Assembly (NCBI GenBank): GCA_029204225.1
Contig: MU832152.1
Location: forward strand, 1-64,000
From: Diphasiastrum complanatum
Taxonomy: Eukaryota > Streptophyta > Lycopodiopsida > Lycopodiales > Lycopodiaceae
Reading direction: 5' to 3'
Length of the DNA: 64,000 nt
Part shown: one piece after another, positions 46,641-57,162 of the stretch
Position numbering within the stretch: the stretch's first letter is position 1
Layout of the letters: each line of letters opens with the position of its first letter
The notes under the pieces: generated by a model
The model's input: the letters and a program-made list of their open reading frames with translations, nothing else
Told to the model about the DNA's origin: nothing
Databases searched by the model: none
Made by a program: the position numbers and the translations under genes

Positions 46641-47832
46641 GGCCTTGTACGGTGGTTTTTCCTTGATCACTTTTTACTCCTTGCACTGATTGACCTGAAA
46701 TTTTGACAGTAGCTGGATTTGGTGTAGATCTTTCCACTGATCTACTCTGCAAGGGTTCTCTTGTGCGAGGGTTGGCTGTGCGAGGGTTCTTTAGCTATTT
46801 TTGTAGATAAAAAACTTGATATCTCTCAGATCTTTGGGAAGTAACTCTCACAAGGATCACAGTAGCTGAATCTAGGTCAGCTCTCACTATGGAATTCTCT
46901 ACGAGAGTTGACTCTCACACTAAGTGAAAATTTCACTTTATGCGAGAGTTCAAAACCACTATTTTGGCTTGATCTTTACCAATTCTCTATCCTAACTCTC
47001 GCAGGCTTCATCACTAATGGAAATTGACATTCTGAATTGATTGAGAGGGCCTGCGAGAGTTCTTACGGGAATGATTTGCTGGATCTTCACTTTTTAGTGA
47101 TTTTTTAGTGCTTAAACCCAATTTTCTGCTCACTGGAATCAAACTAAATCTCGCAGGCTCTTTTGCGTCCTTGTCTCTTAGAGATGGACCTTCAGAATCC
47201 TCTACGAGAGTTCCTACTCACTGGAACTAAAAATTTTAATGTCTACAAGGGTTCTCTGGTACTTTCCTGTCTTTTTTTCACTGGGAACTCTCGCACATGC
47301 ACTTAGACATCAAACTAACTCTCCCAAGCTTCTCTGTGTCTTGGTCTCACTGAGATGGAATTTCAGAGGGCTCTGCGAGAGTTTTGGTGAAGATTTGCAT
47401 TTTTTTGAACTTTTTCAAGGGTGTTTTGAATTTTTTATGATTTTTCTCTGATTTTTGCAATATGCTTGGAACTAACTCTTGTAGGCTTCTATGCAGGTCT
47501 AAGACAGTACCCTGGAGCTGCTGCCAGTCATGCAAGGGTTAACTCTTACTGGTTTTGGAGATATTAAAATCTGATGAGATTTTAGGCTCTTTTTCCCTCC
47601 AAAATGCAGATTGGTGTGTTTTTTGAGTTTTTTGGCCAGTTGGTTTGGGTTTCAAGCCCTTAGAGGCTGTTCAAAGCCTCCTCTACCCTCTCACACCTCC
47701 TCCGCTAGTTGTGAATAGTCCAAACACAAAAAAACACAGAAAACTAACTCTAAACTCCCAAAAATCTACCTAAAACTACTCTAAAAAGCAAGAAATAGCT
47801 AAAATGCAACTACACTAGTAAGTGGAAACCTA
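46641..47832 (-). other. Gypsy 5' leader with recurring CTCTCGCAGG/CCTGCGAGAG words
   Basis: Non-coding interval between primer-binding site and gag. AACTCTCGCAGG-like words and their complements recur more than ten times. Two ~80-bp units (47142-47224 and 47311-47390) are recognisably homologous. Confidence 0.6.
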
Positions 47833-47850
47833 TCCCTGATAACGATGCCA
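47833..47850 (-). promoter_or_regulatory. Gypsy primer-binding site
   Basis: On the minus strand TGGCATCGTTATCAGGGA lies one base after the LTR end and resembles TGGCGTCGTTGCCGGGGA, the common plant gypsy primer-binding site. Confidence 0.6.
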
Positions 47851-47851
47851 C

Positions 47852-48660
47852 TGTAGGGTCTTCGATCCGACATAGTAATAGCCATCCCGCCTATCAACAA
47901 GTGTTAGTTCACTAGATAGGCACCTAACTATGCAGAGATGCTACTTTTAGTTAGTTCCCTACTTTTTACCTAACTCTACCTTCACTAACACTACTCACAC
48001 TAACTCTACTTCCCTAAACTAACTTCATCATGATTGTTGGTGAAAGGGAAGGATAGAACAGAAGAGAAAGAAGGAGAAGAGAGAAAGAGAGAGATAGAGT
48101 TGAGGGGGAGGTTAGCTCAAAAGCTCAAGATGCATGCTAATGGAGAAACCATAACTACTAAAACAACAACATAGAAATGGAAACAATTAGAAACACACAA
48201 CAAAAAGCATTAGCATGAGTGCTTAGCAAATGAGGATGCTTATCTCTCCAAATTGGTAGAGTTTCCTCCTTCTCACTAAGCATGGAAATAGAGTACAAAT
48301 GGTGTCTTTTTATAAAATGGGGAAGGCCCTTGCCCCAAAATCCTACTAGCTAATATTCTATCCATTCATCTTGGACCCAACTTGATCCAAGGGTCCACAA
48401 AAAGTACATTGGAAATCACCAGATTCATGTGAGTCCAAAATGAAACCCAACTCTAAAAAAGTAAACTCTAAGTCTGAAATTGACTTTGGGCCTCAAGTTT
48501 TATTTTAATTACAAAGGCCCAAGTCTATTTTATTTTATTTACAAATTAAACTTGCATGCTCAATGGGCCATGGGCTTATACACGTAGGATGCCATGCCCT
48601 CGCAACACATTTTATTGGTCGATTTTATTTATTTACACTTCGTCGGAAATACCCCCAACA
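47852..48660 (-). mobile_element. Gypsy 5' LTR
   Basis: TGTAGGG at 47852 adjoins the minus-strand primer-binding site. CA at 48660 is the probable other end (~810 bp). Homologous to 5620-6300. Confidence 0.6.
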
Positions 48661-48673
48661 GCCTACGCAACAT

Positions 48674-48685
48674 GTGGTATCAGAG
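48674..48685 (+). promoter_or_regulatory. Initiator-Met tRNA primer-binding site
   Basis: TGGTATCAGAGC, the classic plant LTR-retrotransposon primer-binding site, in plus orientation 13 bp after the LTR end at 48660. It implies a plus-strand element starting here. Confidence 0.7.
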
Positions 48686-51007
48686 CTGACTGGCCGGTCA
48701 GCTATGCGGATCTCACAGAAATGGCCATGGTTTGGGGTTCATCAGGACAACTGTTGTGCAAAGTTCTGCCCACAGCGTAAGCACGGGTGCATCTACAGTC
48801 GGGGTGGTCAACAGAACGGGGGACTTGATGAGTCAAGGTACTACCCTTGAGGTGTAAGCACGGTCAGTCCCTGCGGTTCGGGCCTGTTTGCCATCTGCAC
48901 GTAGGACAGACGAGACAAAGTGCTGTCTAGGTAGGTAAAAGCATGGTCTGTACCTTGTGGGGTGCGGGGTGACATATTCGAACTGTACGGGCTAACCATT
49001 GATACAGAGATGTTGCTCAAATTTGGGTGTAAAGCATGGGTGGTTAGCTGTCGGTGCGGGATAGCTGCCGATCGTTTAGCTATAAGGGCTATCGGCTAGA
49101 TTTGGTGGGGCGTGACTAAGGCAATGTGCTGTTTAATGGTGAAAGCACGGACAGTTGAAGGGGTATTCTTTGTGGGTTGATTTTGTGATCGATCTGTATG
49201 GGCACGGCCAGGCAAAGGTCCTTTGGCAGGGCTATCTCAAAGAGGGACCTTGTCTTTGTTACCTGTTAGTAATCCTGCCTGAGTGTCTTGCTTGTATGTA
49301 TTTGTGGTGAGTCTTAGTACTCGTGCTTTGTTTGGTTTGCATGATTGCTTGTGATACAAGGAGCTGATGACTCGAAAAGGAATCTTTCTTTTGAAGGCTG
49401 ACACCATCAAACAAAGAGGACTACATAATCTGTGGGGCGGATTCACAGTTCAAGTACTCACACTTGAACAACAACGAAATGACTCGATGTTTGCAAAGGA
49501 TGGATGGCTAGCCTGTTTCTTGGGTTAGTTTCATTTGCGACGACGCCCACTAGACGCAAGCAAGAAGTCAAAAGTTGGAAAGTGCAATTTCAGGGGAGAT
49601 CTTCTATGGAGTAGTTGGTCTTCATTTTGGGATGGCTATCTTTGAAACTAAAACTCACTGAGCATGGGTGATATCCAGTATCAGTTGGGTTTTTCCTCAA
49701 AGGGGAAAGACTAGGATCCTCAGATTTGGGCAACAAGTTGGATCAAGCCATAATCCTAGTAGATGGGAAGCAAAGTGTTGAAAAGGCTTTTTGTCTGAGA
49801 ACTCTAGTCTAAGTCCGGTCAGCTATTTTTATAAGTGCAGGGGAACTATCACACACACCTCTCTCTTGGGGCAAATTTTGAATGAAAGTTGATCAAAATG
49901 GGGACAAATTCAAGGTGACCTAGCCATACTCGCACGAGGAGACTGACGAACTTTGGACCTAATAAGTTGACAAGTTTTTGTTGTGGAAAGGAAAGCTTGT
50001 TATAGGCTTTCTCTGGACCACTAATGATGAGGAGACATAATGAGTACGCTAACTTGTGTTACGTGTAAAGTAGCTGGCCAACGAAGGAACTGTGAAAGTT
50101 GAGTCTTGCATGAAAGACTTGGTACTTCGAACGGACGTTGAGGGACAATTCGTACTGAAATTGGACTAGTGCAAGCTCTAGTTGCATGTGTCTGATTCAA
50201 AGAGAACTACTTGAAGCCAAGCTAGATGTACACTTCTTGTTTTGACTGTGAGGCAACTGACCAGTGATGGAATTGTGAAAGTCAAGTTTTGCGCAACGGA
50301 CATGGTACTTCAAACAAACGCGAAGAGATAGTTCGTATGCGGGTCAAACTGACGCGACCCCTTGGCTCTTCACAAGGTTAATGGTTACATTTGGGCTGAT
50401 TCAAAGACAACTACTTCAAGCTAAGTGAGAGGTGCATTGCGGAGTACTCAATCTTTGCCTACCTTAAAGAGCCAAAAAGAAAAAGTAGCAAGATCAGGCT
50501 GGGACAAGGAGAGAAATCGAGGTGCAAAAGCAACAAGGCACGAAGTGGACCATAAAGTGGGCAATCAACGATAAATCTTTTGGCTCAGGGAGCCCTGATA
50601 CCTGTGCAGAACTGATCAAACCTGGAGCTCAAGGAGCTCAACACAAAGTGTATCAAGGACAAATCAGGAGCTCAAAGGAGTTCCAAAGTCAAAAAGTCAG
50701 AAGCGCCAGGGGCAAACATTTCACAAAAAGGCCTCCACCAGTTTATAAGGTTCTTGGGTTTTACGTAAGCGATATAAGATCTACGTTTTTTCCAAACAAA
50801 GTGAGATTTTAAAATAGTATGTAATTTTTCACAGAAAGAGTTGAGCCTCCGACTTGTGGCATGCCAGCTACCATGTTAATAAAAAGTGGCCAGTAAATTG
50901 AGTACTGTGCCAAGTAGCTTAAATGTATAGTTATTTTTAATTGGGAGACACCTTTACCTTAATATGACATCTGATGAGAATATCAGATTTTATAAAGGTG
51001 GGGTGGA
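48686..51007 (+). mobile_element. Non-coding internal region of an LTR element (LARD-like), with tandem repeats
   Basis: Begins at the Met primer-binding site and contains no recognisable protein. Five diverged units with core GTAAAGCAYGG occur at about 48778, 48853, 48936, 49031 and 49141. A second tandem pair of ~185 bp lies at 50060-50236 and 50255-50440 (shared words gtgatacttcaaac-like, gattcaaagaraactactt). A purine-rich aaaggtggggtgga (50994-51007) precedes a TGTTGTAAAG LTR-like start. Confidence 0.45.
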
Positions 51008-51512
51008 TGTTGTAAAGTTACCTTTACAAGCTTTACTTCTGGCGCCACTGGCGCCGGTGCCGCTCCCAGCGCCACTGTGACTAGAATCCAGTTGGTGCCA
51101 AGTTCCTACGGCTGAAAATCTTTGATCAGTTCTAGCGAAGTCCAGAGAGCTCGGATCGATGTGCTATCATCTCACACGATCTAGGCATGATTAAAGGAAG
51201 CCTGAGGATCAGTAAATTCTAGAGAGAGAAAATACTAGAGAGAGAAAACATGCTTTACCAGCCTGGGCAGAGCACTTGGTATGAGGGAAGGTGGCGAATC
51301 CCACCAATACTATAGGGGAGTGCAGGTTGTGACTCAGGGCGAGCTCCAACCAAGTCTCAGCCTCCCTTGCTGGAATGTTGTCCTGGCGCCCGCCTTGGCA
51401 TGCCAGCGCTTTGGAGACTAGGGTCGGTCACACACTTGAAATGTAACCTTCTCAGATTTATTAATAAAGTGGGATTTTTCTCAAACTGACTTTGATTACC
51501 TTCTGGGTTTCA
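51008..51512 (+). mobile_element. Possible 3' LTR
   Basis: Starts TGTTGTAAAGTTACC after a polypurine tract, contains ttaataaagtggg (poly(A)-signal-like, ~51459) and may end at gggtttca. No matching 5' LTR is found, so this is tentative. Confidence 0.3.
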
Positions 51513-52500
51513 GTGTTCGGTAAAAGCGCCAGTTGTAAGGCCGCTTCCTGGGACGCTAGCGGTATGTCGTCGGGACCATTCGATCCAAGGCGCCAACGGT
51601 ATGCTGTCAGGACCATTCAGTCCAGGAACTAGCTATCTCCATATCTGTCACGGCTTGTGGTTTTGAGTGTTCCTTGCATAAACGTGAATGGGTTAAGCTC
51701 TTGGGGAATGGCTATCGGCTGAGTTGGATGGCTTGCTTGGGTGGAAGTTACCCGTTTATGGCTGTCCAGTCTGGCGTGGCGCTAGGTTGGCTTCTAGCAC
51801 TTGTGACAAAGCTTTCAGTTGGTTAAGTCTGATGTAAGTCACATGACTTGCTTGGATGTTACTCGTTTGTAATGAAGCTTCAAGTTAGTTAAGTTTGATG
51901 TATGTCGGGCGGCTTGCTTGGAGGGAAGTCACCCACATCGGGACCCCCCATCTGGCATGGCACCAAGTTGGATCTCAATGTTGGTTTTGGAACTTCAAGT
52001 TGGTTAAGTTTGACTGTTGTTGGCGAGTTGGCTGCTTGTATGTCAAGTGGGTTTGGACGACAAGAGTTGAAGGCTGGGAAGCTAAGTCGTGGTTCCCGGC
52101 TCCCTTTGGGATGCTTGCGCAACAAGGGCTCAACTTCACCCGCATTAAACTCAGCAGATCATGGCGAGAATCTTCATGTTTTCGGCAGATCAGCCTGGGA
52201 GTCATCATATCCTCCAGCGTCAGTGATAGTCTCAGGAATGTCAAGTGGAGTTTGATCTGGTGAAGTTGGCATGAGAATGACAGGTTCAGTAGGAACGGGA
52301 TTCTCAACAAGGTTGTACGCATCATCGGGGGAACTAAGTTGTTTTAGAAACTCGTCCCGTCGGGCCTTGTACGTTTCGAGAGGCCCTTGGTGTGGTCTCA
52401 AAAGTCGGCTTAGAGGGGGTTGAGAGGATGAGGGTGAAGTAACTGGGTAAGTAGGAATTAAGGTTTGGCAGAAACTGTTGGAGAGTTTGCGGATCCCAAG
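51513..52500. other. Non-coding, with short local repeats
   Basis: ggtatg(t)cgtc-ggaccattc occurs twice near 51560 and 51600. Words tggttaagt and gacttgcttgga recur at 51700-52020. A minus frame at 52401-52174 is unrecognised. Confidence 0.4.
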
Positions 52501-53496
52501 GCAATCCGAACCCTAGTTAATAAGTGAGAGGGATTTGGCACCCTGCTTGTGTAAGTCCAACCCAATGATCACATAGAGATTTGATTAATTAGAAAGTCAA
52601 TAAAAAGTCTATAAGCCTTTTTTGCGAGACTTTTAATATCGCAGGGCCTAAATGTCAAATTAGTGAATAAGGTTGGGTTTACATCAGAGAAATTACCAAA
52701 ACATACAAAAAAAATCAACAAAACCCTAAAAATACAAAAAAAGAACTTTCGTCCGATTCACTATGCATAGGTGTGATTCAAATCTATCAACTGCCAGATC
52801 GGCGAAGAATAATATCAGAAATAGAAGGTTTCTCAGAGGATCAGTTGTCATATTGTTATATTTTTGTCAAAAAAGTCTCTTCTTTACAAAAATACAAGTA
52901 TTACTCTTGATTCTTCGCCATAACCTTCGTCGAGTTTCTAGATTATTCTATTTATAATAACTTATTATTTTTGAGTTCGGCGAACATTCATTTTATTCGG
53001 ATCATAGGAAATCTCTATTTTTACCCTCGCCAAACTACAAAACTGTGTTTTTATGTGCCAGGAAGCTTCGCCAGTTCTACCTTAGCTTTATGTGTGTCAA
53101 ATTTTCAGTCTAAGAGTTCGGCGAAGGTTATTTCCATAGAGTTTATAAAAAAAAACTTGATCAGAGAGTTTTTTTTTTTTTTTTATCAAAAATAGCACTA
53201 TTGAATCTTTGTCGAGTCGACCTTCGCTTAAGGAACCTTCGCCAGTTATATTTTTAGATTTTGATTTTTCAGATCAAGTCTCTGTCAAATTTTGGGTCAA
53301 ATCTGATACAGTCTGATTTTGATTTTAAGAATTTTTCATTTTGAGAAGTATCGATCGGTTGATCTTAGGAATTTTTTTTATGATATAGGAATTTGATCCT
53401 TGTCAAGTGGAAGAGATCTAGAAGATCTGATCTGATATAGTTTTGATTGAAAATCTAGATCCAATCTCATTGTCTGTTTGATTTGATTTGTAGAAA
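52501..53496 (+). other. Leader of a plus-strand gypsy element with TTCGGCGAA/CTTCGCC words
   Basis: Non-coding stretch before gag. CTTCGCC, TTCGGCGAA and TTCGTCGAG recur about ten times between 52745 and 53245. It ends at gag ATG 53497. Confidence 0.5.
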
Positions 53497-54438
53497 TGGC
53501 TGCTCCTAGAGGTGCTCCTTAGGAAGTCAATCTAATCATTTTTAGGAGAGCACCCCATTTGGATCTACCCAAATACAATGGATCAACAGATCCAGTTAGA
53601 TTTCTTCAGATCTATTCTGAATCTTGTGAAGTCTATGGCGAAGTTTTTCCTCAAGATAAACTTAACTTATTTCCAATGGCCTTAACAGGCGTAGCACAAG
53701 ATTGGTACTATAATCAAGATGAAACTAAATGTACAAATTGGGAAACTGTCAAATGAGCCCTTATCACACGGTTCAAACCTCTGAAGTTTATGGAAGATCC
53801 TTTCTTACTTTTCAGTAAAATTAAAATGGGAAAGCGAGAAATGGTTCGAGACTATATTCAACGGGTAAAATGCCTCAGATCTGAGTGCAAACCTGAGTTG
53901 ATTAATGAAAATGCCATAATTATGTGGTTTTTGTTAGGTCTACTTAAAAGGATCAAACGTGAGCTGAAACGCCATAATGAGTACGCAAGTTTGCAATATG
54001 TTATGGACGATGCAATTTGGAGGAGGATGAAGATTCAAACGATGAGCCGAATATCAATATGTTACCTTATACAGTAGGGAACACCACTACGACATCCACC
54101 ACTATTGCATCAACGAATGTCAATGCTGCAGGCTCAATGAGTTCAAGAAACTCGGGAAGAACCAGCAGAAACAAATGGAAAAGTTGCAGTCGCAATTTGA
54201 TGAGAAGATCAAAGCATTGGAAGATTTCCTTGGACAAGCGAACAAGGAACCTAAGAAGTTTGCAAAGACTTTTCCTACCAGGGAAAATGTCTGGTGTTCC
54301 ATTTGTATGGAAAATCACACAATGAATGAGTGTCCTCAATTGAAAAAACGAATGGAAATCAGTATATGCCATTTGTGTAATTCGCCTGATTATGAGGCTG
54401 CTTTATGCAACTTCAATCCTCGGATAATTAAGCAATGA
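53497..54438 (+). pseudogene. Ty3/gypsy gag, isolated
   Basis: From MAAPRGAP (stop TAG at 53521) the frame reads HLDLPKYNGSTDPVRFLQIY, FPMALTGVAQDWYYNQ, TGA at 53754, then LITRFKPLKFMEDPFLLF and VRDYIQRVKCLRSECKPELI. It ends with a coiled-coil stretch (MEKLQSQFDEKIKALEDFLG) and zinc knuckles (CSICMENHTMNEC, and CHLCNSPDYEAALC without its His). It is homologous to the minus-strand gag at 45764-46615. No protease or pol follows, so it is truncated at ~54580. Confidence 0.85.
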
Positions 54439-55162
54439 TATGCCCATATGGGATATCTAGAACCACATTATGGAGGAAATCTGATAGTTAGACCTCGTCA
54501 ATCTGCTCTTGGATACCCAAAATGATTAGCCTTACCTGCCCCACCCAAGCACCCCATATATCCACCCATGGATGACATTTTGAATGAAAGCCTATGATAT
54601 GCACAAAGTTCTCTTGATAAATAGTGATCTAAGATAGATTTCTAGCTTTCCAAGAAGCTTCTAGTCTTGGCCCAATCAATCCTTATTCAACTTGGATGAT
54701 GGTATAATAGATCTACTTCAAATATCCTAGCAAATCACTCCTCCAAAAAATTGATTCTAGTACAATTTTATTTGACATTTCACACGCACTTAAGATCTGA
54801 ACAAATCAACATTATAGATCTGATCTAATGCTTCAAAAATGAATTGCTTCAATGACTAAAATCACTATTTGATCATTAGCATTCAATATATTGAACCTAG
54901 ATCTAGACAATGCACCAAAAACCTTGAATTTTGGACTAATATGCCCATTTTTGAGTCAAAAACACAAAAGGAAGTTAATTTGAAGGTTGTTGTACGGTTT
55001 CATACATTTGGGACAGTACTTCAGCAGCCCACAAATCGATCTTGACCAAAAATAATGATGATACCTCTCTTCTTGAACTCGCCCTCTCAAGTAAAACTCA
55101 AAAACAACACATTGTCAATGATTTCACAAGAACTATTAATCATTTAGATCACTCTTAGAATT
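54439..55162. other. Unassigned AT-rich DNA after the gag truncation
   Basis: A Pro-rich gag remnant may extend to ~54580. Nothing recognised beyond. Confidence 0.3.
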
Positions 55163-55175
55163 GGCTCTGATATGA
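55163..55175 (-). promoter_or_regulatory. Degenerate Met-type primer-binding site (minus)
   Basis: On the minus strand TCATATCAGAGCC adjoins TGACA, and on the plus strand the next bases are TGTCAATTTTCAG. This fits the end of a 5' LTR starting at 55176 of a mostly deleted minus-strand element. Confidence 0.4.
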
Positions 55176-55668
55176 TGTCAATTTTCAGAGAAAAATGACA
55201 AATATGATTGCACTTATCAATCATTAAGAGTTATTGATTGCTTAATCCAAAGATCTATCAAGTTCTAGGTGTTAGATCTTGATCTAGATGCTTTACACTA
55301 TAATTGAAGCAAGAGCAAGGGATCAAATGATTAAAGACTTGGATGAACGGCCTCACACATGTGGAGGACAGTACCTATATGGCCTATTTACAGAGAGTAC
55401 AGTACTCAAGCTTAGAAATGCATTTCAATCACAAAAACACAAGACAAATGTGGAAAATACAAGCAAGACTAGAATTTGCTAATGCCACATCAACTTCTCA
55501 TTGATTTGGTTGATCCCTTTATAGATCAAGTACATCCACGAGCTGTGTACTGTTCAGCAAGCCTTCACACGTGTGAAGAGTTCCTAATCATCCAAAATAA
55601 AACTTTGTGACATGTGTTTTGTACACCCACGTATGAGTATTTGTCAATAAACTTCTACTCTGGCGGTG

Positions 55669-56303
55669 TTTTGTAAGACCATTGGTAGAAGCTTAAAATA
55701 ATAAAATAACTTAAACTTAGGATTAGAACTTAGACTTAAGAAACTTAAGCTTAGAAATATTCTAAGGCGTCTTAAGTTATCTCAAGTCCCAAGCTAGAAA
55801 CTTTTTTAAAGTTCTAAGTTCTAAGTTAGAAGTTTTTGAAGCTTTAGAATGGCTAGTTTTAAACTAATTCCATAAGTTAGTGGAAGGCCCTTCTTGCTAT
55901 AAGAAGAGAGGCATTTTCCTTGTAAATAACACTTTTAAGATTAAGTTATCTTGCTCTCTATTTTGGAGAATTATCACTCTATTTCATTTGTGTTTCCTTT
56001 GGGAAGGTGCATAGCTTGAGGGAAGGTGCTCGAGCCTCCTCTTGTCTCCTTCTCATTGGTTTGTATTGTGGCATGCGTTTTATTGGTTCTATGTTTAGTA
56101 TTAGCCGCAATCTCATTTTATTACCCTTTGGGTGTTAAGTAGAATTTAGATTAATCTTCTTGCTAGTTGGAGAAGCCTTAGAAAGACTTTGTATTTCTTA
56201 AGTAAGTGGCTAGTTGGGTACCGCCTTAGCCACCTCATTTATTTCCGAGCACTAGCTGGGAAGCCTTAGTGCTCCATTTTGTTTATATTTTCATTTTAAC
56301 ATG
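55669..56303 (+). mobile_element. Possible solo LTR
   Basis: About 635 bp from TGTTTTGTAAG to TTTTAACA, with gctataagaag, repeated aagcttag/cttaag words and tggtaacc directly after. No internal domain on either side. Tentative. Confidence 0.3.
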
Positions 56304-57162
56304 GTAACCAAGAAAAGGAGAAATGACAAGAAACCCATTTTTTGTAATTTTGTAATTTTGTGATTTTTTTTCAAATGCCTATATTTAAAATGCTTTGCAA
56401 ATTTATATTTTCATGCTAAAAAAATATCATTTTTTTGTGAAAAACTAAAATTATACTAAACAAACTAGATATAAAATTTGAACAACATAGTCAATTTTGC
56501 ACATATTTTAGATTAATATATAATAAATAAGATCATTAAGTATAAAAATACTAAAATCAATAAAAAAATCTATTTTACTTATTTGATAAATTTTCTTATA
56601 ACAAATATTTTGTATGAATACAATATAAATTCAAATTAGTATTTTTTTAAACCCTTAATTTTTTAAAATAATAATTTGTATAGATTCAAAAACATTTTTA
56701 GCATATAAATTTAATTTTTGCAATTTAGGTCTATAACATATAAATTTTAATTATAAAAAAATATACTTAAATATACATCTAAAATTACATGACTTTTGAA
56801 AATATTAAAATTATTTAACAAGAATCTTATTTTAGTATCTTCATAATTAATAACTTAAAATTTTATTAAAAAATTTCTACATTTTAAAAGATGAAATATA
56901 TTAACAATTTCAATTATATTCATTAATTTTCTGAGAATATGATTTTTGAACAATTTCAAAACAATATTGTCATTCCAGAACAACATTCATTAAAATAAAC
57001 ATTTAATAATTTATCTTATAGAGTAATATTGAAAAATAAATTTTAAAATATTTGAAAATATTTCAAGTAACAAGTAGTATTAAAAAATGTATATGAATTT
57101 AAAAACTTTGTGATGCCAAAAAAGTTTAATATTCATATATTCAAAATAATCAAATGAGTACA
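56304..57162. other. Very AT-rich non-coding DNA
   Basis: Long A/T runs. Possibly the flank or left end of the methyltransferase/transposase element. No terminal repeat identified. Confidence 0.4.
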
